NCBI GenBank assembly: GCA_013398055.1
Contig: VZRS01001510.1
Location: 62,001 to 126,000 of the forward strand
Direction: 5' to 3'
DNA length: 64,000 nucleotides
Origin: Ifrita kowaldi
Taxonomy: Eukaryota; Chordata; Aves; Passeriformes; Cinclosomatidae
Shown: piece after piece, positions 52,033 through 63,668 of the stretch
Position numbering within the stretch: the stretch's first letter is position 1
Layout of the letters: each line of letters opens with the position of its first letter
The notes under the pieces: generated by a model
The model's input: only the letters and a program-made list of their open reading frames with translations
What the model was told of the DNA's origin: nothing
The model's database searches: none
Program-made: the position numbers and the translations under genes

Positions 52033-52189
52033 AGTAAAATTGTTAGAGTTCTCAATTTATGGCAGAAGAATAATGTGTTCAAGAGTGAAATTATTCAGCC
52101 TCTCTTGGATATGGCAGCAGGAATTCCTCCTCCCGTTGTGACCCCTGTCTTGCCCAGCACTACAGCTGCTATGAGCAACAATACACCAG
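52033..52189 (+). CDS. SCAF8: SCAF8 coding exon 5 (end of CID, residues 108-159 plus one base)
   Basis: This 157-base exon reads SKIVRVLNLWQKNN, EIIQPLLDMAAG, then IPPPVVTPVLPSTTAAMSNN. Acceptor CATTTTAG, donor CAG|GTAAAC, phase 1 (the last G starts a Gly codon). It closes the CID. Arg112 in KIVRVLNLW falls at the position described as contacting phosphoserine in SCAF8 CID structures (from memory of that literature). After about residue 139 the sequence becomes the Pro/Thr-rich linker. The run SNNTPG appears to have one more Asn than the mammalian protein as I remember it. Confidence 0.95.
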
Positions 52190-53356
52190 GTAAACAAAAC
52201 CAGATGGAAGTCATACTTTGAATCAAAACACTTCTGTGAGCTTTGGTATGTTGCCTGTTAACATTCTGAAGTATCTCACTTAAATGCTAGAAAGAAGTAC
52301 ATTACAGACACCATCAGGATCAGGGAAACAGGAAAACATTATGATAAATGTGGACTTAATCATTTTGTGCTCTGAGCATCTGCCTTGCTTATGTAGGTAG
52401 ATGGCAGGAAAATAGATTTTTAACTTTGTCACTTCATCAAAACTTTTTCTTTCGAGGTTGGGATATATGGGAAGTTGGCCAGATAGGAAAGGCTTTTGGC
52501 ACCTGCCTTTGTAACCCACCTTTTGCTGATCCCATGCTGAAAAGCAGTGGGATGGACAAATTCACCTTGGTTTTCAGTGGGAAAGCAAATACATGAAATT
52601 TTCGGATCTTGGAGTGCCTTTTCTGCATCTTCTAGCTCAGTGTTTTTTAATTTTATTTAGTATGACTACATTAAATTGTTGGAATCATAAGTCTGCTCTA
52701 ATGTTTTCTTAGATTCTGATGTAAATTGATTTTTAAAACAGTAATCTAGTCATATTTAGTGTTCATTGGCGTATCTCTACTTCTGAGCTATAAATGCAAA
52801 AGTATTTGCAGGTACGGAGGATTCTTCTGGATTATGGTATGAAACTAATTATCAGAGTGCTGATTTAGTCTCAGTGTTTTTCTTGAGAAAAAGCAATAAA
52901 ACAAGCAGTCCTCATGAATCCAGCTGATGCAGGTTGAAATTTTTAGTCAAATCCTTGAGACTCCTCCTGGGGATAAAGTGCGAGTCCAGTGAGATTCGGA
53001 CTAGCAGACAAGTAGATTGCTAACAATTGTCTTTTGGTATATGTAGTTTCCACTGAATGTTTTTGAATACTGTGTGAAACCTATTTATTTTGCCTTCATC
53101 AGTGTTTTTGTTAGTAGTCCCAATAGGTCAATAATGAAAAGAGCTGTGAACTACACTAATACAAAGTAATTCGGCCACTTGAGGAATGTTCATGTGATTC
53201 TGTGTTATTTCTGTGTGCTCTGTGTGTGTGTCAGAAAATAGTTTCAATTGATGTGCTTTCTCAGTATTTAATAACAGCAGACTTTTTTCTTCTCTAACAC
53301 TATTTTTAAATTTCTATGTTAAAATATTTTGGCATACTGTTTTTTCTCTTTTTTAG
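52190..53356 (+). other. SCAF8: SCAF8 intron 5
   Basis: 1,167 bp, GTAAAC to TTTTTTAG. A short GT run sits near 53220. Nothing else recognised. Confidence 0.9.
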
Positions 53357-53487
53357 GTACACCTGTGACTCCAGTTACCCCAGCCAATGTGGCGCAGAGT
53401 TTACCCGATCCTTGGGTATCCCAGATTGCTAACACAGACACCCTTGCTGCTGTTGCACAGATTTTACAGAGTCCTCAAGGCCAACAG
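53357..53487 (+). CDS. SCAF8: SCAF8 coding exon 6 (residues 160-203, Pro/Thr linker)
   Basis: This 131-base exon starts with GT, completing the Gly codon split from exon 5, then reads TPVTPVTPANVAQSLPDPWV and ends QILQSPQGQQ. The acceptor is a pyrimidine-rich TTTTTTAG and the donor CAG|GTAACT, phase 0. It encodes the TPVTPVTP repeat and the conserved DPWVSQIANTDTLAAVAQIL segment found just after the CID in SCAF4/SCAF8 proteins. No catalytic role; it is likely a protein-interaction linker. Confidence 0.95.
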
Positions 53488-56342
53488 GTAACTATTTTGT
53501 AGACAGTTGTACTGTAGACTGTCTGATACTTTGTGTCTTTAAGGTACAGGTAAGGAATGCTTTCATGAGTATCTCTTAGATTTATGTCCAGTATCCATGT
53601 TAACTGTCCAATGAAGTTATTCATTACAAGTAAGTTCCAGCTCAATTAAAACTCCATGTTACCTTTTGTAGCCAACCCTGTTTGTTCTTTAAAAGTGTCT
53701 CAGGTGATTTCAGACAAGATGGTCTGTAATACATGTCTATATAGATGACAAGTATGGATCTATTGCAGATGACTAAATCCAGAGCAGCAATAAGATTTCA
53801 TGGATATAGATATAGAATAGAATGCAAGTTAGAGCACATTTCTCTGTTGGAAGCCTGAGGAAGAGCTAAACATTTTACAGAATTACAGGATGGGAGCAAA
53901 CTTTTTCAGGAAGTATACTATGTATTGATTCAATTTTTTAATTTCTATCAGCTAAACATAGGTTTTATTTTGCAGCATTCAAAAAGAAGATTTCAGAAGT
54001 TACTATGTTCTTCAGTTTTTAAATGCTCAACTCCAAAAAAGTGTCTTGATGTTCTGCATCCCAAGAACCGCTTGTCCTCTTAACCTGCGGTCACATAAGT
54101 TGAGCACACACAGTTGTCTTCCTGTAAAAATGTAGATCATCATTTTTCAGACTGTGCTAGAACTATGGCACCTGCATAACTTTGGCATTATGTTTTTTAT
54201 TTGGACCGAGGTTGTTTTACCTGCTGGCATACTAAACAAAAATACCACATGAATGAGAAGCAGTGGCCAGTGAAAGTTCTGGTGCTGGCAATAAGAACTT
54301 TACTTAGTGAGAATGTTTTACAGTATTTAACTAACCAGAGTTATCTGTAATTGTTGATAAATGAAGTGGAGGGAATATTTTCATCTGATTACACTGGAAG
54401 AAACTGAAAAGCGAAGCAAAGTGGGTTTGTGGGATACTTTGTGAAATATGGAGGAAAAGTAGTGGACTAGCTCTTAAACAAGGAAAGGATATGAAATGAG
54501 AATGGTAAATGCATGGAAAGTCAGTGAGGTAATTCAAAGTTTGTTGCTTAGAGAATACCAAAAAAGAAAATGATGAAGCAAGAGAAAAAAAAATGAAGAT
54601 GAGAAAGCAATTAGGGTTTTAAAGACAGCAGATCACAAAGAAATAACATTTGCATATTTAGCTCAAAATAGTCTTAAGCAGAAGTGTGGAGACAGACTGG
54701 GTACACAATAAATATGTACATGCAGATGTCTGGGATTGGTAGATGAACTATGATATTTGCTTACATCCTGTCTATCTCTTTTATTCTTGTTCTCCAAACC
54801 ACTCCATCTGCCACAGCCTCTCCCTGGCTACCCAGCTCCAAAAAGACCTTGATTTAATCCTACTATTGTGTTTTATGGGTGAAAATGCATGCAGATAAAT
54901 TGAGAGTCTAGACACAGGAGAGGGCAGACTAAGAAAGATGTGACCAACAAGAATGTGAAAACAGCAAGAATGGTGCCCATCCAGGATTTTTCCACTCGAG
55001 GGCCTCCATCTCTGCTTCTTCAGTTTGATTCCTTCCTACTGAGAGCAATGCGCAAGGTGGACCAGCTGTATCAGCCAAATGGGGGGATGGGGGGGAACTC
55101 TTCAGCTTTGCCTGTTGCAGTAATCAGTGAGAGCTCTTGCTGAGGTAGAACAACTAATGAAACCTTTTCAGAGGCTCTGCTGTATAAGAAATCTGTTTAA
55201 CTGTTTTTAAAAGAATAGGGAGAATTGTTTCACATTATCAGAAGTAACTCTTAAAACAATCTTGAAAAAGGGTCACACATTTTTGATGCATTGTGGAAAA
55301 GAAACTCAACCGAATTGGTTTATGAAGTTTCTAGTGAAGCTAGTAAGAAAGGACGGATTGAACTCTCTAAGAGTTCAGTAGGGAAACCTATAAGGAGTTG
55401 GAATATGAATGTAAGGGTAATCAGGGACTTATGTCAGCATAATTTGAACTACCTGGATTTGCTTAACCTTTTTTCCACAAATATCTGACGATAAGGCTCC
55501 AGGGATTTCTCTCTTTGAATGTCAAAGAACTGCTTCCTCTAATTCCACAGTGCTTTAGGAGAGCTTCTTCCCATAGGGTTAATATTTTTTCTTAAGGCAA
55601 ATTTTGTGGAAGCATCCCTATTCAACAGATAAATTGATCTGCACATGAAAAAGCCTTTTATTTCCTCATTAGGACAGCTTCTCTAGATTATGTACAGATA
55701 GGAAGTAAGGCAATCAAGATAGACTAGGTGATTGGTTTGTACATTTGCTTGTTATGTTTTGTTAACATAGCAAGGGAATTGCATTCTGTGAGCCCAAACC
55801 TGAGTTCCACTGTGAGATTTCACGTGTGACTTGTGCAGAGACACTGGTGCAAGCTCTCCCTATGAATAGGTTACATCAGCCTAAAGTGGAGCTTGTCACG
55901 GTGCAGTTCATTTCTCTGTACAAATGTTGTTACAGGATACAGATTCTCCTAATACAGGTGGGCCCTTAGGAAGCTGGAGTAGGCTAACAGATTTTTTTCA
56001 GGTCAAAAGGAATCAAACTGGAGAAACAGAAGAGGGGGAGCCCTAGAAAGCAGGAAATCCTGAGTGGTGACTGGCATCATCATGCAACCTGTCAGAGCAA
56101 GTTAGGAAGAAGAAGCATCTGCCTATCTTATCAGCCCCAGAAAACAAATTAGCCAGTAAGTGGGAACAAAATTTGCTGTAAATGAAAACAAATTAAGACA
56201 AAATAATAGCCATAGGTTAGATGATACTTCATTCCTGAGGTTTTTTTTCACTAAGTGGAAGGGGAAAAGTCTGTTTTGTACTTTGGTTTTTTTGCTTAAA
56301 AAAAAATCTTGTTCAATGTATTTGTTATCTTTTCTCTTTTAG
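53488..56342 (+). other. SCAF8: SCAF8 intron 6
   Basis: 2,855 bp, GTAACT to TCTTTTAG. It contains a G-rich run near 55081-55094 and a few 60-67-codon chance frames; none is exon-like. Confidence 0.9.
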
Positions 56343-56519
56343 CTTCAGCAGTTGATACAGACACTGCAGATACAGCAGCAGAAACCTCAGCCTTCACTAC
56401 TTCAAGCCCTGGATGCCGGTCTTGTCGTCCAGTTACAGGCCCTCACAGCACAGCTCACAGCTGCAGCTGCTGCTGCTAACACACTTAATCCACTGGAACA
56501 GAGTGTCTCTTTTAATAAG
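56343..56519 (+). CDS. SCAF8: SCAF8 coding exon 7 (residues 204-262, Gln/Ala-rich)
   Basis: This 177-base, 59-codon exon runs from LQQLIQTLQIQQQKPQPSLL through LTAAAAAAN to LEQSVSFNK, phase 0 at both ends. The acceptor is TCTCTTTTAG; the donor AAG|GTAGAA is less strong than its neighbours. The segment is Gln-rich with leucine spacing and then a run of six alanines, consistent with a helical or low-complexity interaction region. It matches vertebrate SCAF8 closely, the Ala run included. Confidence 0.95.
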
Positions 56520-56741
56520 GTAGAAGTAGAATAATAGAAATTTGAAGAAGTATTTATTTTTAAAATATATGTAAGTGAGACATTCTTCTGGATTTTATTG
56601 TTTGACTTTGGACATTTTAAAAATACATTAATATACTATAAAGTGCTGCATCTTGAAAATACAAAAAAAATGTCTAGACAGAGTAGAGTAGAGTAAATGA
56701 AAATATTAGTTGTATATTAGTTTAGGGCTAGATGGCACATG

Positions 56742-56800
56742 GTGGAATATCTAGAGTTGAAAGGGATCCATAAAGGTTATTGAATATGGTAATGGATTTG
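56742..56800 (-). mobile_element. probable CR1 3' tip fragment
   Basis: GGAATATCTAGAGTTGAAAG followed by GGATCCATAAAGGTTATTGA resembles the reverse-complemented CR1 3' end (GAATATC..GAGTTGGAAGGGACC.CATAA.GATCATTGAG). Short and diverged, so the call is tentative. Confidence 0.45.
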
Positions 56801-57049
56801 ATTTAGCAAATTTAAGCCATTGTTACGTATGTTTCCTCACCATTTGTAACACAGCAGTGAGAATTGTTTCTTACATAGTAATAAATGGAAAATATGCAGA
56901 AATTAGTATACGCTGTTTTCTCAGAAGGTTTAAAAGTTGAATTTGTAATTTTCTTACATTGTAAAGTATGTGCTGAGAAAACTTCTAATCTTAGCCACGA
57001 AGTGATGTAAGTGAATAAATAAACCTGTAAGTAAAGAAACTTCGGTTGC

Positions 57050-57155
57050 AAAAAAACCCAACCAACCAAACAAAAAGCCAAACACCAACCCTCCTCCCCA
57101 TCAAAAAAAAAGAAAAAAGAGCTGAAAACCCCCAAACTAAACTACAAACAAAACC
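57050..57155. repeat. A/C-rich low-complexity tract
   Basis: Runs of A with CCAACCAACC, CCCTCCTCCCC and CAAACAAAACC units, like the tract at 20.4 kb. Simple sequence in intron 7. Confidence 0.7.
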
Positions 57156-60030
57156 AGAATGCAGGAATTCAAGAAAACTGGTAATTGGTACCAGGTAACA
57201 GCAACCATGCAGGCAATTGCAGTCATAGTAGTATAATACCTATAATAAAAAAAAGGATGAACTTCTGCTCAAAGAATTATAGCTAAATAAATAAATAAAC
57301 ATTGGTCTACTATCTTTGGAAGAAACAGTTTGTGAGTACATAATCTCTGTAGGATTGTCCTGGAGTGAATAAATAGTAAGAATAAGCGAAAAAACCTTTT
57401 TTATTCTTAACTCTGATAATCTCTTCTTATTGAAAATAATGCAGCTGTAAAAATAAATCAGGAAAAGAATGGCCTGTACTCCTGCTATGCCACAGCTGTA
57501 ACCATCAACTCAAGAAGGGTGTAGTCCCAGGGAATGAATGCATCAGCTAATAGGGAGTGCTGTAATATTTACATACAGAAAATATTCTATAATATGGCAT
57601 TATTCTGCAGACTTCAATTCCAGCATTTCCACAGATAGGTGTACTCATAGCTGTGGCTGCCTTGAATGAAGTAAATTGAAGGAATTCCTGTTCTGAAGAG
57701 ATGTTTATATACAGACAAAAAAAAAGGGGCAGCTTTTATGATAAAAAAACATTTATTAGTATTCTAATCCAAAGGAAACAGTGAAGCACAGTTTTCGTTC
57801 CATGACGCAATGTTGGTGAATTGGATAAAAAATATGAATAGTACAGGAAAATAGTTTTGATGAATGCATGAGCATCCAGCTTATCTTTTTTTAAAAAGAC
57901 GGTGTTCTTAATACATTTGGCAGTTCTTCCAATCCTTTGTTTTTAAGCTCTTCGGTCTCTGTAGTATCTTGTATTACTTAATTGTGCAAATTGATATGCA
58001 TTATGTGGAAAATCCTTCTGGCAACATCAAATGTGTATGTTTTTGACCTTTGCTACAGAGACATATCCTTGTGTTATGGTAACAAAAATTTGGTCAACAT
58101 TTCCTGTACATTTACCCTACTCTTTTTATTTTAATTTCCAAAGAGAATATCCTGATCCTTACAAAAAATTTTGTTTCCTTTTAAATAAAAAGCTTTTTTC
58201 ATGTCTTTAATCCCTTCTGTTCCTTTTTCTGAACATATTTTCTTAGGTGATTAAAGTAACATATGTAGCATAAAGGGAAGGTTCTGTGTTTTTTTATGTG
58301 TGTGTATAACATTAAACTTGGTATCCTAGTATTTAATTTGGTTTAATTTCTATTACTTCATTGTAGAGAGTATTCTTTTACAAACTATGTAAAAATCAAG
58401 ATCTTTCAGTTCAGATTTTTCCTTTCAATATGTACGATGTTACTTAAAACAAATGTAAACAAAAATCGTGCTGGACATTTACCTATCTTGGCTGGAAGTT
58501 TTCTGGTTTTCTCTGGCATCAGTTAATCTAAATATTTATTTTGTTTGTCATGAACTGTTGACATCTTTTCTCAGATGTATAAATAGTACATATTCTGTTA
58601 TTTTCCTTCCTACTTTGTCATGATGGAAGATACATGATTAATGGTATTTTAAGTTTGAGGTTGTTTTTTTAAAATGCACAATATTTTTCAGAGCACCAGC
58701 ATTTTATAAGTGCCTCACTGGAAAATATTCTAACAATACAAACAAAAAAGGCAGTCACCTTGCTTTAAATAGATTAGGTGTACATGGTGAAAGTTGTTCC
58801 GGATTTTAACATCCCGTCTCACATAAGCTTGCTGGTCTGTGTTTCTACTGTGTTTTCTCAGAGACATATTCTGTCCTGCTTTCATAAATATTATATTGGG
58901 AAAAGTGGTTCTAAAAATTCTTGATTGATCAGTCTTCTAGTTAGCTTATGCTTTGTTCTTCTTGCTGGACTCCAGTAGTTGAGAGTAAATAGAACATCCT
59001 GAGAAAGAAAATGAGCTGCTGAATCATCGTGGCTTGTTGCTGAAGATGTTTTTGCCTTAGTACTTCAAAATGACTGCCCTATGTTCTCATCCTCTTTGTT
59101 TTTTTCTTCTGAGACTAAGGTTTGAGAAGAAGTTATGGTGGTTTGTAGTATAGCATTAGCTCTGCTTTTCAGAAAACTTCCAAGGTGTACAAAGATGCAT
59201 GGACACGGCTTTAATAGCACGGCTCTATCACTAAGTAGTGAAAAAAAGGCAATCTCACTGACAAATAACATCTATTTTATTTCTTCATGCTTGTTCCTTA
59301 GTTTTCTCTTTAAGAAAGTAAAGTGCTACTAAAATGCTTCCAGACTTTTTAAAATTAATAGATAAACTTTTTTACTTAAGCAGAACTCCAGTGTAGACAT
59401 CTTCACAGATAAAACAGGAAGTTTATTCAAGATTTTCTCTTTCTCCTTGTCAGATGCATTTCTTTTTATCCATTAGAAGGCTTATTCCTCTTACATGATA
59501 ACTGCTTGCTTTGATTTTTTTTGCAGACTATGTGTGAGAAGTTGTTTTCAAGGAGCAATATATTTGAAGGAATTCAGGTTGTCTAAATGACACGTGTGTG
59601 TGAAAATGCAGTAATTCTTTGTGAAGTAATCAAGCTGTAGGTCTTCTCTTGATATGAGCAGAGCAGTTTGCTGATTACCAAAGGATTGAATAGTTGGCCT
59701 CTTCGTAGTAATTTCTTCTAATGAAAGGTACCATTGCATAAAATTAATCTTTATTTAAGCTTTACTCCAAAGTAGCTCTTAGTTACTGTGGAAAGAACAT
59801 GTGGTTGTACTTGTAGCAGCAGCGCTCAAGAAAGCTGGGGCAAGATTTGATGCACTCAAGAGTTTGATAGCAATAGCAGTATGACATTGGATTTTCTATT
59901 CAGGTCATTTGCCAAAGTTTTTTTGGTTTTTCTTAAATTGAGAAATAAGAGCATCTTCCTATTGAAAAGGAAATATACATAAAGGGACATATAAGGAGTG
60001 TTCAGTAATGCTTATTTTGTTTTCTCCTAG

Positions 60031-60110
60031 AAGCTGATGGACAGGTTTGACTTTGGGGAAGAATCTGAACAAAATGAAGAGCCTAAAAAGGAAACTCCCT
60101 CTTCCCAACT
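60031..60110 (+). CDS. SCAF8: SCAF8 coding exon 8 (residues 263-288 plus two bases)
   Basis: This 80-base exon encodes KLMDRFDFGEESEQNEEPKK and then ETPSSQ, ending with CT of a split Leu codon (donor CT|GTAAGA, phase 2). It contains the KLMDRFDFG motif shared by SCAF4 and SCAF8, followed by an acidic patch. The acceptor is TCCTAG|AAG, a NAGNAG arrangement, so the first Lys may be optional. The chosen start keeps the double Lys of the mammalian protein (FNKKLMDRF). Confidence 0.93.
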
Positions 60111-60497
60111 GTAAGACCAAGCTATGTTTCTTGCGGAAAATGCTAGTTGAACATTAGGATTAAGTAAGGAAAATACTTATTTCAGAGCATAAGTACACCA
60201 AAACAGTAGGAAGAGAAAACAGTTTACTAGATTAAACATACCCACTTTACTATAAGTCTGTGTGCCATGATTTTTGAAGACTTTATCTTCAAGTTAGCAT
60301 GTTCTTTGCTTTTTATAATTATATTTATACAGTTGATGGGATAATGATGGTATTAGAAGGTGGAACTAGCTCCATTGTCCTCATTATTTTACATTTTAGT
60401 TAAACTTGAAACCCAGTTGTGAAGACCTATTTACTAACTGTTTAAGCAAAGAGAAAAACTGTAGGGTTTTTTTTAAATTAAAATTATTTCATTTTAG
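60111..60497 (+). other. SCAF8: SCAF8 intron 8
   Basis: 387 bp, GTAAGA to ATTTTAG. No internal feature recognised. Confidence 0.92.
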
Positions 60498-60615
60498 GCC
60501 ATTAGTACCAGAATCTGTGAACAACTCACTTTTTCACCAACTAGCTGAACAGCTTCAGCAACAAAATTTAGAACATCTCAGACAACAGCTTTTGGAGCAG
60601 CAGCAGCCTCAAAAG
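60498..60615 (+). CDS. SCAF8: SCAF8 coding exon 9 (residues 289-328, Gln/Leu-rich)
   Basis: This 118-base exon completes the split Leu and reads PLVPESVNNSLFHQLAEQLQ, ending RQQLLEQQQPQK. Acceptor ATTTTAG, donor AAG|GTAAGA, phase 0. The Leu/Gln heptad-like pattern (HQLAEQLQQQNLEHLRQQLL) suggests an amphipathic helix or short coiled coil. The intron before it is only 387 bp. The first residues (PLVPES) differ from the mammalian form as I recall it; the rest is close to identical. Confidence 0.94.
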
Positions 60616-63298
60616 GTAAGAACTCCATCTTGTGGCTGTTGTAGTAATTTATATTCTGTGCTGATTAAAAACTACATATTCCAGGACAAAAAAATTGTGT
60701 TGTTACAGACAGTTTTCTTGTAATTAAGGTCTTTGTCACTGGCTGACCATGTAACAGAAGCTTGCAGAGTAAGTGGGATAAGTGGAAAAAAGTGCTTAAA
60801 GCAGAAAAAACCCACAACCAGATGTGTGGGGTGTACATTTTGCTTCTCTTAGGAAGGAGTACTCATTAGGTGAGTTAGATGTGACTGTGCTTTGGCTGTT
60901 CAGCTCTTTATATGGGAAAAAAAAGTTTTCCCATGCTAGCAGAAAGAATAATATGAGCACTGAAGCGATTGTGCTCCTGTCTCTGAAGGGAGGACAGAAT
61001 AGACTGTGGATAACGTAATTTTCCCCAGGTTTTGTGTCTTGACTAATAATTGTCTTGTTCTGTTGAAGAACCTGAGCTAAAGAAAAGAGTCACATATTTC
61101 CTGAGAAATTATTCATTAAAAGCTGGTGCTTGAGACAACCCAAGGTTCCTTCTTAACTATATGAATTGTGTCCTCTCTACACTGAAGTAACTTGGCTTAT
61201 TTCTACTGACATTAGTCCTCAGTATTTAACCGTTCTTTTCCCCTCCTGATCCCATTGAAGAAACCAAAACAAAACAGAAGTATTTTGTCTTGATACCGGC
61301 CAGGTATAAAGTGGACTTCACGTGAAGTATTTGGATCTGGTTTCACAGGAAAATAAGAAACTCAGATTGAAAGAAAAGACAAGGGATCACAAACTTAAAC
61401 AAACATCTGTTGGAGATTTTAGTTTCAGCTGTGCAAAGGCGAAGTCATAGAACCATTGAATAGTCAGGGTTGGAAGAGACCTTAAGATCTTCAAGTCCAG
61501 CTGTCAACCAGCACTGCCACTGTAACCCCTGAACCACTAAACCACATTGCCCAGCCCACATCCAGATACTTCTTGAACTCCACCAGGGATGGTAACCCCA
61601 CCACCTCCCTGAGCAATCTAATCCATTCCAATTTATTTCGCTGTTTTATTTTCATTTCTCATTTAAGTGTAGTAAATGAAAAAGAATATACAACACAGCT
61701 ACAGACTAAATAGTGTTGGGTGTTGGTGGATATCTAGCCATTTCCATCTGTAAACACTAAAAATGTTGTAAAGGAATAAAGCATTGAAGAATGCATCTGT
61801 TTGAGGAGCTTTTGATATGTCATATCAAAAAGTAACTGTCTAATTTGAATACAAAAATATTGACTGTCTACCTTATTGTAAAATAAGCAAAATCAATGTT
61901 TACAATACATTTATGGGTAGAATGTTTACTTGACTCTCCCCTTCCTATTTGATCTTCTATTCCAAGACCTGAAGGATTTTCCCTTCAGATCCAGTCTTCT
62001 TGTCTAGTCAGTATGGAGAGAAAGTTTTATTTTCACCTTGATAAGAGCTAAAAGGTACAAACTTCTGCTGGAACTACTTTATAATGATTGCAGCATGTTA
62101 CGAGTAATATTTTCTTTAATTCCATGTGTAAGTTTCATTGAGAAAGATCAAAGGGAAAGAGAAGGAAAGATAAAGCACAAAACAAAATTATTAGGCATCT
62201 GATGAGTAGAGGGAAAGGAGGACAGGACAGAAGATAGAAGGAGCAACAAGAAATGTAGGCCTTGATATCAAGAAACATTGTTGAAGAGTAATTAAATATA
62301 AGGAAAATGAGACAAAACATACTGTTGGAAGGCAAATAAATTAACTGAATTATAGGAGAATATTTTTTACAAACTTGTTATGATGTGTTTAAAAAATACG
62401 AAGATAAAATTGTTACTACTAGTCATTCTGCTAACTTCCTGTCCTTTTTTGGGTGGATAGAACAGGTAGAATTTGTTCAATTAAAATTTAAAATATAGTG
62501 AGGATCACTGAAATGTTTACCTGCTTTAATGGGTTATAGATGTTGAATTACTTATCAATATTGTTTTCATATAATTTCTTAATATTTTAATTTCATTTAT
62601 TCTAGTTCTTGAATTTATCTTGTATCTTAGAGATATTTATTCCAAATCTGTACTTTCAGGCAATGCACAAGCCATTATAGTTTTTCCTCTAGCAAATCTT
62701 CAACAGCTTTAGTATTCCACATTCTTTTATTTTGGTGTTTTTTCAGAACTGCTTATTTTGTTAGGTCTCTTGAAATTGCCATGTTGACATAAATGACATA
62801 ACTTCCTCCCTTATCTTTCAGAAATTGCTTGTCTGAAATCATGCACTGTGAGAAAGTTCAGACTAGTGTAATTTTTTTAACTAGTTCAATTGGCATAGCA
62901 AATATTTTTGTTATGTTAGTATCAAAATAACATTTATTAATGCATATGGATGGGGGACAAGTGGGTCTCTTTCAGGGTCACTGTACATATGGCTAGTTTG
63001 CTGTGTGAAATTTTGTTTTGAAGCAGCTGAATTAAGCAGTAAGTTGTGTACTTTGTGTGTAGTGTGGTTTTTTGATTCAGCAAATAGATACTAGTCTTTT
63101 ATAATCAGGAATACTCAGTATTTCAATATTTTGTGTTTAAAGATGATACCGTAAAAAAAGGAGTGGAATGGACTGATATCCAGTTCAGCTTTCGTATTAA
63201 TAAGAAGTGGGAATATTATTTTCATGTAGTATCACATTTTGACAGCAAGCATTTGTAATTGTAAGGGGCTTTATGGTGTATTATTAACTGTTTTTTAG
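60616..63298 (+). other. SCAF8: SCAF8 intron 9
   Basis: 2,683 bp, GTAAGA to TTTTTTAG. It holds a CR1 fragment at 61.45-61.63 kb and a purine-rich stretch at about 62140-62250. Confidence 0.9.
61445..61632 (-). mobile_element. CR1 LINE 3' end, antisense to SCAF8
   Basis: On the + strand CATAGAACCATTGAATAGTC (degenerate octamers) leads into GGGTTGGAAGAGACCTTAAG, ATCTTCAAGTCCAG, CCACATCCAGATACTTCTTG and ACTCCACCAGGGATGGTAAC, then CCACCTCCCTGAGCAATCTA. This is the reverse complement of a CR1 3' UTR. Truncated and moderately diverged. Confidence 0.88.
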
Positions 63299-63430
63299 GC
63301 AAGCCCTGAGGAGAATCAAGAAGGAAATTTTGGTTCAGAGCACTCTGCGTCACCATCACAAGGGAGTAGTCAACAGCAGTTTTTAGAAGTGGAAACTAAT
63401 GTAGATGATTCAATGGATATTCAACAACAG
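63299..63430 (+). CDS. SCAF8: SCAF8 coding exon 10 (residues 329-372, Ser/Gln-rich, acidic)
   Basis: This 132-base, 44-codon exon reads ASPEENQEGNFGSEHSASPS to NVDDSMDIQQQ. Acceptor TTTTTTAG, donor CAG|GTAAAA, phase 0. It is a disordered, phosphorylatable Ser/Gln/Glu-rich segment, and the stretch GSEHSASPSQGSSQQ is a recognisable SCAF8 signature. It diverges more than the CID exons, as expected for a linker. A 125-bp intron separates it from exon 11. Confidence 0.94.
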
Positions 63431-63555
63431 GTAAAACTGTTTAACATTTTATTACAGAAATTGAAAGGGAAACACATGCTAACATGATTTCAAGTCGTAT
63501 ATATTGTGAGTATATTTATTAAGTGTTATTGAACATCTTGTGTGTCTGACCTCAG

Positions 63556-63668
63556 GACATGGATATAGATGAAGTTCAGGATATTGCTGAAGAAGAGATT
63601 TTTGAACAAGAGGAGAAGAAATCAGCTGTTCGTTCAAGATCAAGAACTCGTTCAAGATCTCGTTCAAG
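63556..63668 (+). CDS. SCAF8: SCAF8 coding exon 11 (residues 373-409, acidic then start of RS region)
   Basis: The exon reads DMDIDEVQDIAEEEIFEQEE, then KKSAVRSRSRTRSRSRS, beginning the Arg/Ser domain that in SCAF8 runs on to the RRM. The acceptor is GACCTCAG. The end is set at AAG|GTTCTG (phase 2), because beyond this the frame leaves RS-type sequence and hits TGA at 63697-63699. This donor departs from consensus at +3 to +6; another GT at 63674 (TCT|GTAATT) is possible but would add Arg-Phe and break the RS pattern. The right boundary is therefore less certain than the others. Confidence 0.85.

Larger units (their letters stand above)
56520..60030 (+). other. SCAF8: SCAF8 intron 7
   Basis: 3,511 bp, GTAGAA to TCTCCTAG. 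It holds a small CR1-tip fragment and an A/C-rich tract; otherwise AT-rich with nothing recognised. Confidence 0.88.

Noticed and set aside
54940..55143. 67-codon open frame in SCAF8 intron 6 with exon-like composition
   Set aside because: No good acceptor and donor pair bounds it and the peptide is unfamiliar; treated as intron.
22612..63668. Assignment to the paralogue SCAF4
   Set aside because: The N-terminus and exon 4 carry SCAF8-type residues (MEAVKAFNSE, LYSLNDYKPP, GQEKDVFAPR) rather than the SCAF4 versions I remember.
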